From NCBI RefSeq assembly GCF_900143685.1, contig NZ_LT671675.1:223111-287110 (forward strand): DNA of 64,000 bases, written 5' to 3'. Shown here piece by piece: positions 33,467-42,165 of this stretch (the first letter of the stretch is position 1; each line of letters opens with the position of its first letter). The notes below the pieces were generated by a model, which saw only the letters and a program-made list of their open reading frames with translations, did not search any database and was not told the DNA's origin. Origin of the DNA: Parolsenella massiliensis (GTDB lineage Bacteria > Actinomycetota > Coriobacteriia > Coriobacteriales > Atopobiaceae). Made by a program: the position numbers and the translations under genes.

Positions 33467-36079
33467 ATGTTCGACAAGTTCACCGACAAGGCGCGTAAGG
33501 TCATGAGCCTCGCGCAGGACGAGGCGCGCTCGCTGGGCCAGATGTACGTGGGCACCGAGCACCTGCTCCTTGCGCTCATCAAGGAGGGGGAGGGCATCGC
33601 CGCCCAGGCCCTCGCCAGCCTCGACATCACCTATGACGAGACGGTCGAGACGGTCCGGGAGGTCACGGAGCGCTCGAGCGAGCCCGTCCCCGGCGGCCAC
33701 ATCCCGTTCACGCCGCGCGCCAAGCGCGTGCTCGAGGGCGCCTATCGCGAGACGATGAGCCGCGGCGCCACCTACATCTCCACCGAGCACCTGCTGCTGG
33801 GCATCGTACGTGAGGGCAACGGCGTGGCCATGGAGACGCTCGCGCGCATGGGCGTCTCGGCAGATGCCGTCCGCAACGCCGTGGACGCGCTCATCGAGAA
33901 GAACTCGCCGGCAGACGCCGCCCCGCAGGTCCAGGAGGTGCGCATCGGGCCCGAGGGCGTGTCCGTTGGTCCCGCCCGCTCCGCCGCCTCCGCAGACGAC
34001 GGCTCGATGCTCGAGCAGTACGGCCGCAACCTCACGGTCATTGCTGCCGAGGGCAAGCTCGACCCCGTCATTGGCCGCGACCGCGAGGTCGAGCGCGTCA
34101 TGCAGGTGCTCGCGCGCCGCCAGAAGAACAACCCGCTCATCCTGGGAGACCCGGGCGTGGGCAAGACGGCCATCGTCGAGGGCCTCGCCCAGCTCGTGGC
34201 CGCCGGCACCGTGCCCGACATGCTGCGCGGCAAGCAGATCTGGACGCTTGACGTCTCCGCACTCGTCGCCGGCTCCAAGTACCGCGGCGAGTTCGAGGAC
34301 CGCCTCAAGAAGGTCATCGCCGAGGTCGAGAAGGACGGCAACGTCATCCTATTCATCGACGAGATGCACACGATCATCGGCGCCGGCTCCGCCGAGGGCT
34401 CCATCGACGCCGCCAGCATCCTGAAGCCGCCCCTCTCGCGCGGAGAGATCCAGGTCATCGGCGCCACGACGGCCGAGGAGTACCGCAAGCACATCGAGAA
34501 GGACTCGGCGCTCGAGCGCCGCTTCCAGCCCGTGAACATCAATGAGCCGAGCGTCGCCGACACGCTCGAGATCATCCGTGGCCTCGAGCCTGCCTACGAG
34601 AAGCACCACCACGTCCGCTACACGCCCGAGGCCCTGAAGGCCGCCGTCACGCTGTCGGACCGCTACATCCAGGATCGCTTCCTGCCCGACAAGGCCATCG
34701 ACGTCATCGACGAGGCCGGTGCGCGCACGCGCGTCCACAACATGGTGCTGCCGCCAGAGATCTCTGCGGTGGACGAGGACCTCAAGCACGTCCGCGCCGA
34801 GAAGCGCGACATGGTGAGCGCCCAGGAGTTCGAGCAGGCCGCCCGCCTGCGCGACCGCGAGAAGGAGCTTCTCGCCCATCGCGACGAGCTTGAGGACGCC
34901 TGGCACGAGCGTATGGAGGGCAACGTCGTCACCGTTGACGAGAACGTCATCGCAGACGTGGTCTCGTCTATCACCGGCGTGCCGGTCTCGAACCTCTCCG
35001 AGGCAGAGGCCTCGAAGCTCCTGCGCTGCGAGAGCGTGCTCCACGAGCGCGTCATTGGCCAGGACGAGGCCGTGAGCGCCGTGGCCCGCGCCATCCGCCG
35101 CAGCCGCTCGCCGCTCAAGGACCCGCGCCGCCCCGGCGGCTCGTTCGTGTTCCTCGGCCCCTCGGGTGTGGGCAAGACCGAGCTGGCCAAGTCGCTCGCC
35201 GAGTTCCTGTTTGGCTCCCAGGACGCCCTCATCACGTTCGACATGAGCGAGTTCATGGAGAAGTTCGCGGTGAGCAAGCTCGTGGGTGCCCCTCCGGGAT
35301 ACGTGGGCTACGACGAGGGCGGAGAGCTCACGAAGGCCGTGCGCCGCAGGCCCTACTCCGTCGTCCTGTTCGACGAGATCGAGAAGGCCCACCCCGACGT
35401 CTTCAACATCCTGCTGCAGATCCTGGACGAGGGTAGGCTCACGGACGGCCAGGGCCGCAAGGTGGACTTCTCCAACACCGTGATCATCATGACGAGCAAC
35501 GTTGGTGCCCGAGAGATTGCAAAGCCCGGGACCATGGGCTTTGGCGCGAGCGCCGGGCAGCTTTCGGACGCAGAGATCAAGAGCCGTGCCATGGGCGAGC
35601 TCAAGAAGCTCTTCCGTCCGGAGTTCCTGAACCGTGTGGACGAGATCGTGGTCTTCAAGTCCCTCACGGGCGAGCAGATTCGCGGCATCGTCGACCTCAT
35701 GGTGGGCGAGCTGCGCAACAGGCTCATTGGTCAGGGTATGTCCATCGAGCTCACGGACGCGGCGAAGGACCTGCTTGCCAAGGAGGGAACCGACCCGGTC
35801 TATGGCGCGCGCCCGCTGCGCCGTGCCATCCAGACGCTCATCGAGGACCCGCTTGCCGAGCAGCTGCTCGAGAATGGCTGGGGCGCCGGAGACATCGTGC
35901 TCGTGGACGTGGGCGAGGATGGCAAGCTCGCGTTCTCGAAGGGCGCAGGTGCCATTCCCGAGCGCACGGAGCGCGAGCACATGGACCTTCCCGCCGCCAC
36001 GGGAACCTGGGCGGCTCCCGCGGGCGGTGGCTCTTCTCGCACTGAGGGCAGCTCCGGCACCGCTGCGGCTGGGAACTAG
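33467..36079 (+). CDS. clpC: ClpC-type AAA+ chaperone subunit
   Basis: An 870-residue HSP100 unfoldase that feeds ClpP. The ATG at 33467 follows GAGGGGG and gives [20 protein letters not shown]. Two Clp-N repeats occupy about residues 1-145, AAA-1 has GDPGVGKTA near residue 227, the M-domain has a UVR motif [15 protein letters not shown] near residue 453, and AAA-2 has GPSGVGKTE near residue 564. No CtsR gene and no CIRCE or CtsR box are visible; a TATAAG at 33383-33388 may be the -10. The C-terminus is Ser/Gly/Ala-rich and acidic. Confidence 0.95.
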   Translation: MFDKFTDKARKVMSLAQDEARSLGQMYVGTEHLLLALIKEGEGIAAQALASLDITYDETVETVREVTERSSEPVPGGHIPFTPRAKRVLEGAYRETMSRGATYISTEHLLLGIVREGNGVAMETLARMGVSADAVRNAVDALIEKNSPADAAPQVQEVRIGPEGVSVGPARSAASADDGSMLEQYGRNLTVIAAEGKLDPVIGRDREVERVMQVLARRQKNNPLILGDPGVGKTAIVEGLAQLVAAGTVPDMLRGKQIWTLDVSALVAGSKYRGEFEDRLKKVIAEVEKDGNVILFIDEMHTIIGAGSAEGSIDAASILKPPLSRGEIQVIGATTAEEYRKHIEKDSALERRFQPVNINEPSVADTLEIIRGLEPAYEKHHHVRYTPEALKAAVTLSDRYIQDRFLPDKAIDVIDEAGARTRVHNMVLPPEISAVDEDLKHVRAEKRDMVSAQEFEQAARLRDREKELLAHRDELEDAWHERMEGNVVTVDENVIADVVSSITGVPVSNLSEAEASKLLRCESVLHERVIGQDEAVSAVARAIRRSRSPLKDPRRPGGSFVFLGPSGVGKTELAKSLAEFLFGSQDALITFDMSEFMEKFAVSKLVGAPPGYVGYDEGGELTKAVRRRPYSVVLFDEIEKAHPDVFNILLQILDEGRLTDGQGRKVDFSNTVIIMTSNVGAREIAKPGTMGFGASAGQLSDAEIKSRAMGELKKLFRPEFLNRVDEIVVFKSLTGEQIRGIVDLMVGELRNRLIGQGMSIELTDAAKDLLAKEGTDPVYGARPLRRAIQTLIEDPLAEQLLENGWGAGDIVLVDVGEDGKLAFSKGAGAIPERTEREHMDLPAATGTWAAPAGGGSSRTEGSSGTAAAGN

Positions 36080-36107
36080 CGAGAGGCAAACGCACGCACA
36101 TAAACAA

Positions 36108-36144
36108 GGCGGCCGCCATCCGATCGGGTGGCGGCCGCCTTTTT
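36108..36144 (+). terminator. Rho-independent terminator after clpC
   Basis: Fourteen-pair stem starting GGCGGCCGCCATCC with loop GATC, followed by TTTTT. Confidence 0.95.
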
Positions 36145-36160
36145 GCGTCGAGCATGTCGC

Positions 36161-36224
36161 GAGTGTGGGTATTTGGTCAAATACGGGGTTCTTTGGCGTC
36201 TGAACTGACCGATTATCTACGCTC
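36161..36224. repeat. 64-65-base inverted repeat, copy 3 (diverged)
   Basis: Arms GAGTGTGGGTATTTGGTCA and TGACCGATTATCTACGCTC, 26 bases apart. The arm sequence differs from copies 1 and 2 in the middle, yet 18 of 19 positions still pair when G-T is allowed. It lies just after the clpC terminator, between convergent genes. Confidence 0.75.
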
Positions 36225-36250
36225 GCGAGCCTGGGTGGGCGGAAGAGCCG

Positions 36251-37156
36251 CTATGCCAGGGCGGAGCAGAGGGCGTCGATGAGCGAGACGGCGAGCATCT
36301 GCGAGTCGTTCACGGTGAACGAGCCGTCGTAAGAGCCCGCGGGAAGCTCGATGCGAATGACGGGCGGCTTGGAGCGGGAGCTCTCGAGCGCCGTGCGCAG
36401 ACGCAGCGCAAGGTCGTCATCCTCGCCTATCGAGACGTTCACGATGTTGGACACGGCGGGGCGCGGAGTCGTGGCGAGCACGAGAACGGCGTCGTCGGCG
36501 GGCGTGGCGGCGTCTGCGCTCTCGATGAGGTGCAGGCCCGTGTGCTCGGATGTTGCGCTGGCGATGTTCCAGATGCGGCCGGCGACGTTGCGCGAGATGG
36601 GGTCCTCGGCCGTCAGGGCGAGGTGGGCGTCGTCGAGCACGAGGGCCGCGCGGGCAAAGCCCATGCCGCTCTGCGGGTGCGGGCCGTTGGCGGGCTTGCC
36701 AGCCCATACGTGGCGCAGGCGCTCGAGGGCATCGAACGTGTCGGAGAAGGCGATGCCATCGGCGAGCATGCCCACGTTCTCCTGGAACATCTTGACGGCG
36801 CCCTCGGTGTGCGGGCCATAGTAGCCGTCGACCTCGCCGCACGAGAAGCCCAGCACGTTCAGGGCGTTCTGCAGGCAGCGGACGTCGTTGCCATGGAAGT
36901 TGGGGAGACGCAGGTAGAGCGTGCGGTCGCCCATCTGGTAGGACTCGTCCACGAGCGACGACCAGCAGGCCACGTCCACCTCGGTGGAGAGCGACAGGCC
37001 ATGCTCGAGGCGGAAGCGCGCAACGGCGTTGGCCGTCGAGGCGCCAAACTGCGAGGCGCTTCGCTCGTCATCGGCGATCTCGTAGCCAAGCGAGGCCAGG
37101 CGCTCCTGAACGTCTTCGACGGCGGTTCCCGTCATGCCCTCACGTATGGGTTCCAT
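36251..37156 (-). CDS. Peptidoglycan-binding protein with amidase-like C-terminus
   Basis: A 301-residue protein without a signal peptide. Two PG_binding_1 repeats are seen: residues about 3-65 (GMTGTAVEDVQERLASLGYE ... FGASTANAVARFRLEHGL) and about 80-145 (NDVRCLQNALNVLGFSCGEV ... GYYGPHTEGAVKMFQ). The C-terminal third has an amidase_3-like layout, but the zinc-binding His/Glu residues of that family are not seen. That architecture resembles CwlM, a regulatory, inactive amidase homologue of Actinobacteria. I call it CwlM-like with caution. Confidence 0.6.
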   Translation of the reverse strand: MEPIREGMTGTAVEDVQERLASLGYEIADDERSASQFGASTANAVARFRLEHGLSLSTEVDVACWSSLVDESYQMGDRTLYLRLPNFHGNDVRCLQNALNVLGFSCGEVDGYYGPHTEGAVKMFQENVGMLADGIAFSDTFDALERLRHVWAGKPANGPHPQSGMGFARAALVLDDAHLALTAEDPISRNVAGRIWNIASATSEHTGLHLIESADAATPADDAVLVLATTPRPAVSNIVNVSIGEDDDLALRLRTALESSRSKPPVIRIELPAGSYDGSFTVNDSQMLAVSLIDALCSALA

Positions 37157-37227
37157 CTGTGTCTCCTCGGTGTCGTCGCAGGCATGCGTCTGCGGCTTTG
37201 CGGGCGCGTGCCCGCGCTTGTCAACGT

Positions 37228-38277
37228 CTAACTCGAGCGCCTCACGAAGAACCGCGCCATGGCGCAGAGCAGCTCGGCGGCCTCGTGCGTGATGAGGCCC
37301 TTGTCCGCGAGCGTGCGGGCGCCCTGCTCGGCGCGCGCGGCCTCCCTGTCTGCGAGCTGCTCGCAGTGGGCGATGCCGCCGCCTGCCTCGATGAGCTCGA
37401 CGGCACGTGCGAGCTTGTCATCCTCGGTCGTTGTGCTCTCGAGAATGGCGACGAGCTCGGCGCGCTCGGCCTCTGCCAGGTTTGCGAGGGCGTAGACCAC
37501 GGCGAGCGTTCGCTTGCCCTCGGTGATGTCGCTTCTGAAGTCCTTGCCCTGGGCCTCGGCGTCGCCGACGAGGTTGAGCAGGTCGTCCTGCAGCTGGAAG
37601 GCTATGCCAGCACTCACGCCCACCTGCCGCAGGCCCTCGACCGCCTCTCTCGTGGCGCCAGCCGCCACGGCGCCGATGGCGAGGGGGGAGGCGGCCGTGT
37701 AGTGGGCCGTCTTGCTCGTCACCATGTAGAGGTAGTCGGCCTCGGTGACGTCCCAGCGGCCGTCGCGCGCCCAGCCCAGGTCGAGCGCTTGGCCCTCGAG
37801 AGTGTGGCGCTCCATGGAGACGAGCTCGGCAAGGACGCTTGCCTTGCGCTCGGCGGGTAGCGCCGCGTCGCCGAGAACGACCTCGAACACCTGCGTGAGG
37901 GCGAGGTCTCCCATGTTGGTGGCGAGCCCCGTGCCCTCCGTGAGGTACAGGCAGGGCGCTCCGCGGCGCAGCTCGCTCTCGTCGGCTATGTCGTCGTGGA
38001 TGAGCGCGGCGCTCTGGAACAGCTCGATGCCCACCGCCGGCGCCAGGGCAAGGCTCGCCTTGCCGCCCGTGGCCTCTGCGCTGAGAAGGCACAGGACGGG
38101 GCGGACGCGCTTGCCGCCACCCTTGGTGAAGCCGGCGAGAGGCGCGTACAGGTAGCGCTCGAGGTCGGCCTCAGGCTCGATCTTGCTGGCGAGGGGACGC
38201 GCCGCCGCGCCGTCGAGCGCGGACTCGACGAGCGGGAGGCGCTCCTTGAGGTAGGCGACGAAGGGGTTCTCGCTCAC
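37228..38277 (-). CDS. Polyprenyl diphosphate synthase
   Basis: A 349-residue trans-prenyltransferase that lengthens allylic diphosphates for quinone or carrier lipids. GGGKRVRPVL and the first aspartate motif D95-D-I-A-D99 are intact. The second aspartate motif reads DDLLN followed by LVGD rather than DDxxD, a variation seen in some Gram-positive members. It lies three bases downstream of galE on the same strand, so translation may be coupled. Confidence 0.9.
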   Translation of the reverse strand: MSENPFVAYLKERLPLVESALDGAAARPLASKIEPEADLERYLYAPLAGFTKGGGKRVRPVLCLLSAEATGGKASLALAPAVGIELFQSAALIHDDIADESELRRGAPCLYLTEGTGLATNMGDLALTQVFEVVLGDAALPAERKASVLAELVSMERHTLEGQALDLGWARDGRWDVTEADYLYMVTSKTAHYTAASPLAIGAVAAGATREAVEGLRQVGVSAGIAFQLQDDLLNLVGDAEAQGKDFRSDITEGKRTLAVVYALANLAEAERAELVAILESTTTEDDKLARAVELIEAGGGIAHCEQLADREAARAEQGARTLADKGLITHEAAELLCAMARFFVRRSS

Positions 38278-38280
38278 GAG

Positions 38281-39336
38281 CTACTCCTCGAAGCCGTTCG
38301 GGTTCTTGGACTGCCAGTTCCAGGAGTCGCGGCACATGTCGTCGATGTCGTACTTGGCCTCCCAGCCCATCTGCTCCTTGGCCTTGGTGCAGTCGGCGTA
38401 GTTCTCGGCCACGTCGCCGGGACGGCGCGGGTCGATGACGTAGGGGACCTCGTGGCCGCAGGCCTTCGAGAAGGCGGCGATGATCTCGAGCACGGAGGTG
38501 CCGCGGCCGGTGCCGAGGTTGAAGACCTCGACGCCCTCGCGGCCGTTCATCCACGCAAGGGCGGCGGCGTGGCCGCTTGCCAGGTCGCAGACGTGGATGT
38601 AGTCACGCACGCCCGTGCCGTCGGGCGTGGGGTAGTCGTTGCCAAAGACGTGGACCTCGCTGCGCTTGCCGATGGCCGTCTGGGCCACGTAGGGCAGCAG
38701 GTTGTTGGGGATGCCCTTGGGGTCCTCGCCCATGAGTCCGCTGGGGTGGGCTCCGATGGGGTTGAAGTAGCGGAGCAGCACGACGTTCCACTCGGGGTCG
38801 GCCGTGTGGAGGTCCGTGAGGATCTGCTCGATCATCCACTTGGTCCAGCCGTAGGGGTTCGTGGCCATCTTCTTGGGGCTGGCCTCGGTGAGGGGCAGCG
38901 AGTCCGGGTCGCCGTAGACCGTGGCGGAGCTGGAGAAGATGATGGACTTGCAGCCGTGCTCGCGCATGACGTCGACGAGCGTGAGCGTGTTGCCCAGGTT
39001 GTTCGTGTAGTACTCGATGGGCTTGGAGACGGACTCGCCCACGGCCTTGAAGCCGGCGAAGTGAATCACGCGGTCGATGTCGTTCTCGTCAAAGATGCAC
39101 TCGAGGGCCTCGCGGTCGTTCACGTCGGCGCGGTAGAAGGTGAGGCGCGAGGAGGCCTCTTCGCCCACGATGGTGTCGATGCGATCGAGGACCTTCTCGG
39201 AGGCGTTGGAGAGGTCGTCGACGATGACGACCTGGTAGCCGTCCTGGAGCAGCTCGACGACGGTGTGGGAGCCGATGAAGCCGGCGCCGCCGGTGACGAG
39301 CACGCACGTGTCCTTGGGTTCGATCTTTTCGCTCAT
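38281..39336 (-). CDS. galE: UDP-glucose 4-epimerase
   Basis: A 351-residue short-chain dehydrogenase/reductase. The ATG at 39336 was chosen by AGGAAC upstream and by the family N-terminus CVLVTGGAGFIGSHT. NAD binds through GxxGxxG; the catalytic pair is Y162-x-x-x-K166 in ATNPYGWTKWM with SSSATVYG just before. Interconverts UDP-glucose and UDP-galactose for surface polysaccharides. It is upstream of the polyprenyl synthase, possibly one transcript. Confidence 0.95.
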   Translation of the reverse strand: MSEKIEPKDTCVLVTGGAGFIGSHTVVELLQDGYQVVIVDDLSNASEKVLDRIDTIVGEEASSRLTFYRADVNDREALECIFDENDIDRVIHFAGFKAVGESVSKPIEYYTNNLGNTLTLVDVMREHGCKSIIFSSSATVYGDPDSLPLTEASPKKMATNPYGWTKWMIEQILTDLHTADPEWNVVLLRYFNPIGAHPSGLMGEDPKGIPNNLLPYVAQTAIGKRSEVHVFGNDYPTPDGTGVRDYIHVCDLASGHAAALAWMNGREGVEVFNLGTGRGTSVLEIIAAFSKACGHEVPYVIDPRRPGDVAENYADCTKAKEQMGWEAKYDIDDMCRDSWNWQSKNPNGFEE

Positions 39337-39469
39337 GGGAGTTCCTTTCGCCCAGGCGTTGCGATGTGTGTGATGGTGCGGGCTGGCATTGGGTGCCGCG
39401 GCCGCGCCAACCCCAAAGTATATAGCTCGAGGTGCCCTGAGCTGTGGAGCAGTGGTGTGCCGCAAGGAA

Positions 39470-39503
39470 GGACCCGCCGGCGAGCGAGGTCGCGGGCGGG
39501 TCC
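39470..39503 (-). terminator. Terminator of the CHAP-protein gene
   Basis: GGACCCGCC/GGCGGGTCC stem; on the minus strand TTCCTT follows. It separates the peptidase gene from galE. Confidence 0.65.
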
Positions 39504-39531
39504 TGAGGTCTTGCGACATGTTGGGTGCAGG

Positions 39532-40725
39532 CTATGCGGCCCAGCCCCAGCGCGGGGTGACGGTTGTGCCGTAGGTGTTGATCCAGGCGTCGAGCCCCAT
39601 GGTCTGGATGGAGCCCACGTTGTGCATGACCATGCCGCCGCCGATGTAGATGCCCACATGCCCGTAGATCCTGCCGGCAGACGTGCCGGTCCACGTGGAG
39701 ACGGCGATGATCATGCCCGGCTGCAGGTCGCCCTTGTTGGAGCTCGTGCAGTAGTTCCAGTACATGTTGTTGGCGTTGCCGCCCGGATAGCCGTAGCCGG
39801 CGCGCGAGTAGACCTGCGAGACCCACATGGCGCACAGGCCGCTGCCCGGCGAGCCCACCTGGTAGCAGGCGTTGACGATGGCCTGGCCCTTTGAGCTGGC
39901 GTTGCCCGAGCTGATGGTGCCGCTGACGCCGGAGCTGCCGGAGCTTGCGCTTGCGGCGGCAGCCTTGCGGGCCGCCTCGGCGGCCGCGGCCTGGCGCTTC
40001 TCCTCCTCGGCGGCGGCGAGAACCTCGGCGTCGCGCTTCTCCATGAGGGCGCGCACGTCGTCGGAGAGGTTCGCGACGACGGCCGATGCCTCGTCCTGCT
40101 TCGCCTGGACGGCGGCGAGCTCCTGGCTCTGCTGCTCCTTGAGCTGCTCGAGGTCGGCCTTCTGGCTCTCGAGCTGGGCCTTCTGGGCGTCGAGCTCGGC
40201 CTTGGCCTGCTTGACGTCGTTGATGAGCTGCTCGTCGCTCGCGTTGATCTTGCCGAGGTAGAACAGGTTGTTGGAGAGCTCCTCGAAGCTGGAGGCGTTC
40301 AGGATGAGCGACAGGAAGTCGGCGTTGCCGGTCTTGTAGCTGCTGGAGATGCGGCTGGCGAGGACGTCCTGCTTGTCGGCGATGTCTGCCTGCTTGGCCT
40401 CGATCTGCGACTGGGTGTCGTCGATGCTTGCCTGGACCTGCTCGATCTGGCTCACGGTGTCGTTGAGCTGCTCGTTCAGGGAGACGAACTCGTCGGAGAT
40501 GGCGTCGAGCTTCTTCTGCGCCTCGTCGAGCTGCGCCTGCGCGGAGTTGAGGGCCTCCGTGGTTTCGCGGGACGCCTCGGCGGCGAGGGCGCGCAGCGGG
40601 CTGGAGACGAGGCCGGCCGTCACGGCCGTGATGCCAAGCATCGCCTTGAGGGCGGCGCGGCGGGTCATGAGGCCGCTGGGTGCTATGGAATCGCCCTTGT
40701 GGGAGCGGTCGGGGGTTCGTGACAT
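39532..40725 (-). CDS. Tat-exported coiled-coil CHAP/NlpC-type wall hydrolase
   Basis: A 397-residue surface protein. It has a twin-arginine signal, MTRRAALKAM (R22-R23, with K27), then a hydrophobic run and an ALA-A cleavage site near residue 48. Residues about 50-250 form a long coiled coil rich in Q, D, E and K. A Ser/Gly/Ala linker leads to a C-terminal cysteine-peptidase domain with C in GSGLCAMWVSQVYSRAG and H in GHVGIYIGGGMVMHN, the CHAP/NlpC layout. The coiled coil resembles that of FtsX-activated hydrolases (PcsB/RipC type). GGAG precedes the ATG at 40725. Confidence 0.85.
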   Translation of the reverse strand: MSRTPDRSHKGDSIAPSGLMTRRAALKAMLGITAVTAGLVSSPLRALAAEASRETTEALNSAQAQLDEAQKKLDAISDEFVSLNEQLNDTVSQIEQVQASIDDTQSQIEAKQADIADKQDVLASRISSSYKTGNADFLSLILNASSFEELSNNLFYLGKINASDEQLINDVKQAKAELDAQKAQLESQKADLEQLKEQQSQELAAVQAKQDEASAVVANLSDDVRALMEKRDAEVLAAAEEEKRQAAAAEAARKAAAASASSGSSGVSGTISSGNASSKGQAIVNACYQVGSPGSGLCAMWVSQVYSRAGYGYPGGNANNMYWNYCTSSNKGDLQPGMIIAVSTWTGTSAGRIYGHVGIYIGGGMVMHNVGSIQTMGLDAWINTYGTTVTPRWGWAA

Positions 40726-40829
40726 GGTTGCTCCAATTGAGATGCGGTTTCGTGTCACTTGCGTATGGAAGAGGATAACCCAACGGGTCGCAAAACAAGG
40801 GAACTACACGCTGCCAATGGGCGGGCGGC

Positions 40830-40893
40830 GGTGACACTTGGGGACGGGGTCAAACTGCCACCGCGGCCGGGCGTCGGGGGTCAACCGTCACCG
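40830..40893. repeat. REP-like element, family A, copy 2
   Basis: Begins GGTGACACTTGGGGACGGGG, then TCAAACTGCCACC, and closes with GGGGGTCAACCGTCACC. Outer GGTGAC and GTCACC are inverted copies. It ends seven bases before the stop of the flavoprotein gene. Confidence 0.8.
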
Positions 40894-40899
40894 GCGACG

Positions 40900-41322
40900 C
40901 TACAGGTCGAGCGGCTGCCACTCATCGTGGTTGCAGATCCAGGCCTGGGACTCCTCGACGCTGAAGAACGTGAGGGTGGGGTCACTCGGCCCGTCGTAGT
41001 GCTCGCCCAGTCCCTCGAGATGGCGCCAGCCCGCCTCACGCATCTGCGGGTTCGCGTGGTCCTCAAGTCCGGCGCGGCCGCGCAGAATGAGCCAGCCGTG
41101 CCCCGGCCACCAAGACGTTGCCTCGAAGCGCTGGTTTTGGGTGAGCTCGTCCCAGACGTCCTTCGTGGTGGCGGTGCAGAACCAGAGCCTGCCGTCCTGG
41201 ATGGCGGCGAAGGAGAAGGGGCGCACGTGCGGCTGGCCGTCGACGGAGGTGGCCAGGTACCACGCCGGAACCGACGTGAGGTAGGTGAGCGCGGTCTCAA
41301 GGCCGGCCTTGGTTGAGTCCAT
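40900..41322 (-). CDS. Pyridoxamine 5'-phosphate oxidase-like flavoprotein
   Basis: A 140-residue split-barrel protein. The N-terminal VPAWYLATSVDGQPHVRPFS and the strand LWFCTATTKDVWDEL match the PNPOx-like (general stress) group that binds FMN or F420. The exact substrate is unknown. It follows ecfT by 42 bases on the same strand, at the end of the riboflavin-transporter cluster, so it may be on the FMN-riboswitch transcript. AAGGA lies before the ATG. Confidence 0.82.
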   Translation of the reverse strand: MDSTKAGLETALTYLTSVPAWYLATSVDGQPHVRPFSFAAIQDGRLWFCTATTKDVWDELTQNQRFEATSWWPGHGWLILRGRAGLEDHANPQMREAGWRHLEGLGEHYDGPSDPTLTFFSVEESQAWICNHDEWQPLDL

Positions 41323-41364
41323 GGCGCTTCCTTTCGGTTGCTTGTGGGGGCTGCCGACGGCGTG

Positions 41365-42165
41365 TCAGCAGACGGCGTTGATGGCGAGCGTCGCCGCGAG
41401 AAGGGCGACGTAGACGAGTACGGCTATGGCGTCTCGCGCGTGAAGGCGAAGGGGGCGAAGGCTCGTCGTTCCAAGCTGCCCGTGGTAGCAGCGGGCATCC
41501 ATGGCCTCGCTCAGCGTCTCGGCGTGTCGGAACACGCCCGCCATGAGCGGCACGGCCACGCTCGAGACCTGGCGGATGCCCCTCACGGGACTTCCCGAGA
41601 GGCGGGCCCCGCGGCTTTGCTGGGCCAGGCGGATGTCGTTCATCTCGGAGACGAGCTGGGGAACGAAGCGCAGGGCGATGCCGGCGATCATGCCGAGCTC
41701 GTGCGCCGGCACGCCGAAGCGCGCCAGGGGCGAGAGGAGGCTCTCGAGCGCCTTCGTGAGGTCGAGCGTGGGCGTGACCATCGTGACGAGGGCCATTCCC
41801 ATCATCATGAGCGCGATGCGCACGGCCGTGAGCGAGGCCGCGTGCAGGCTGCCCGTGCTGATCTGCACGATGCCCCAGCTCACGAGCATGGTGCCTCCCT
41901 GCTGCGTGAAGAGCCTGAGCAGGGAGACGAGCACGACGATGCCCAGCGTGGGCGCAAGGGCGCGGAGTGCCTGGGCGGGTGAGATGCGCGCCCAGGCGTA
42001 CAGGACGACGATGGCCGCAAGCGTGGGCACGAGCCCGGTGAAGTCGCGCGCCTGGAGCGTGAGCACGAGAAACGCGATGCCCAGCAAGAGCTTCGTTCTG
42101 GGGTCGAGGCGGTGGAGCGCAGACGTCCCGGGGACGTAGCTGCCAAACGTGAACGTCGTGCTCAT
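41365..42165 (-). CDS. ecfT: ECF transporter transmembrane component EcfT
   Basis: A 266-residue membrane protein with about five to six helices and the coupling helices characteristic of EcfT: QQSRGARL and MDARCYHG, the two A-R-G-like motifs that contact the ATPases. The start MSTTFTFGSYVPGTSALHRLDPRTK with LDPRTKLL is diagnostic. Its ATG overlaps the ecfA stop by four bases. It joins RibU and the fused ATPase to import riboflavin. Confidence 0.93.
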   Translation of the reverse strand: MSTTFTFGSYVPGTSALHRLDPRTKLLLGIAFLVLTLQARDFTGLVPTLAAIVVLYAWARISPAQALRALAPTLGIVVLVSLLRLFTQQGGTMLVSWGIVQISTGSLHAASLTAVRIALMMMGMALVTMVTPTLDLTKALESLLSPLARFGVPAHELGMIAGIALRFVPQLVSEMNDIRLAQQSRGARLSGSPVRGIRQVSSVAVPLMAGVFRHAETLSEAMDARCYHGQLGTTSLRPLRLHARDAIAVLVYVALLAATLAINAVC

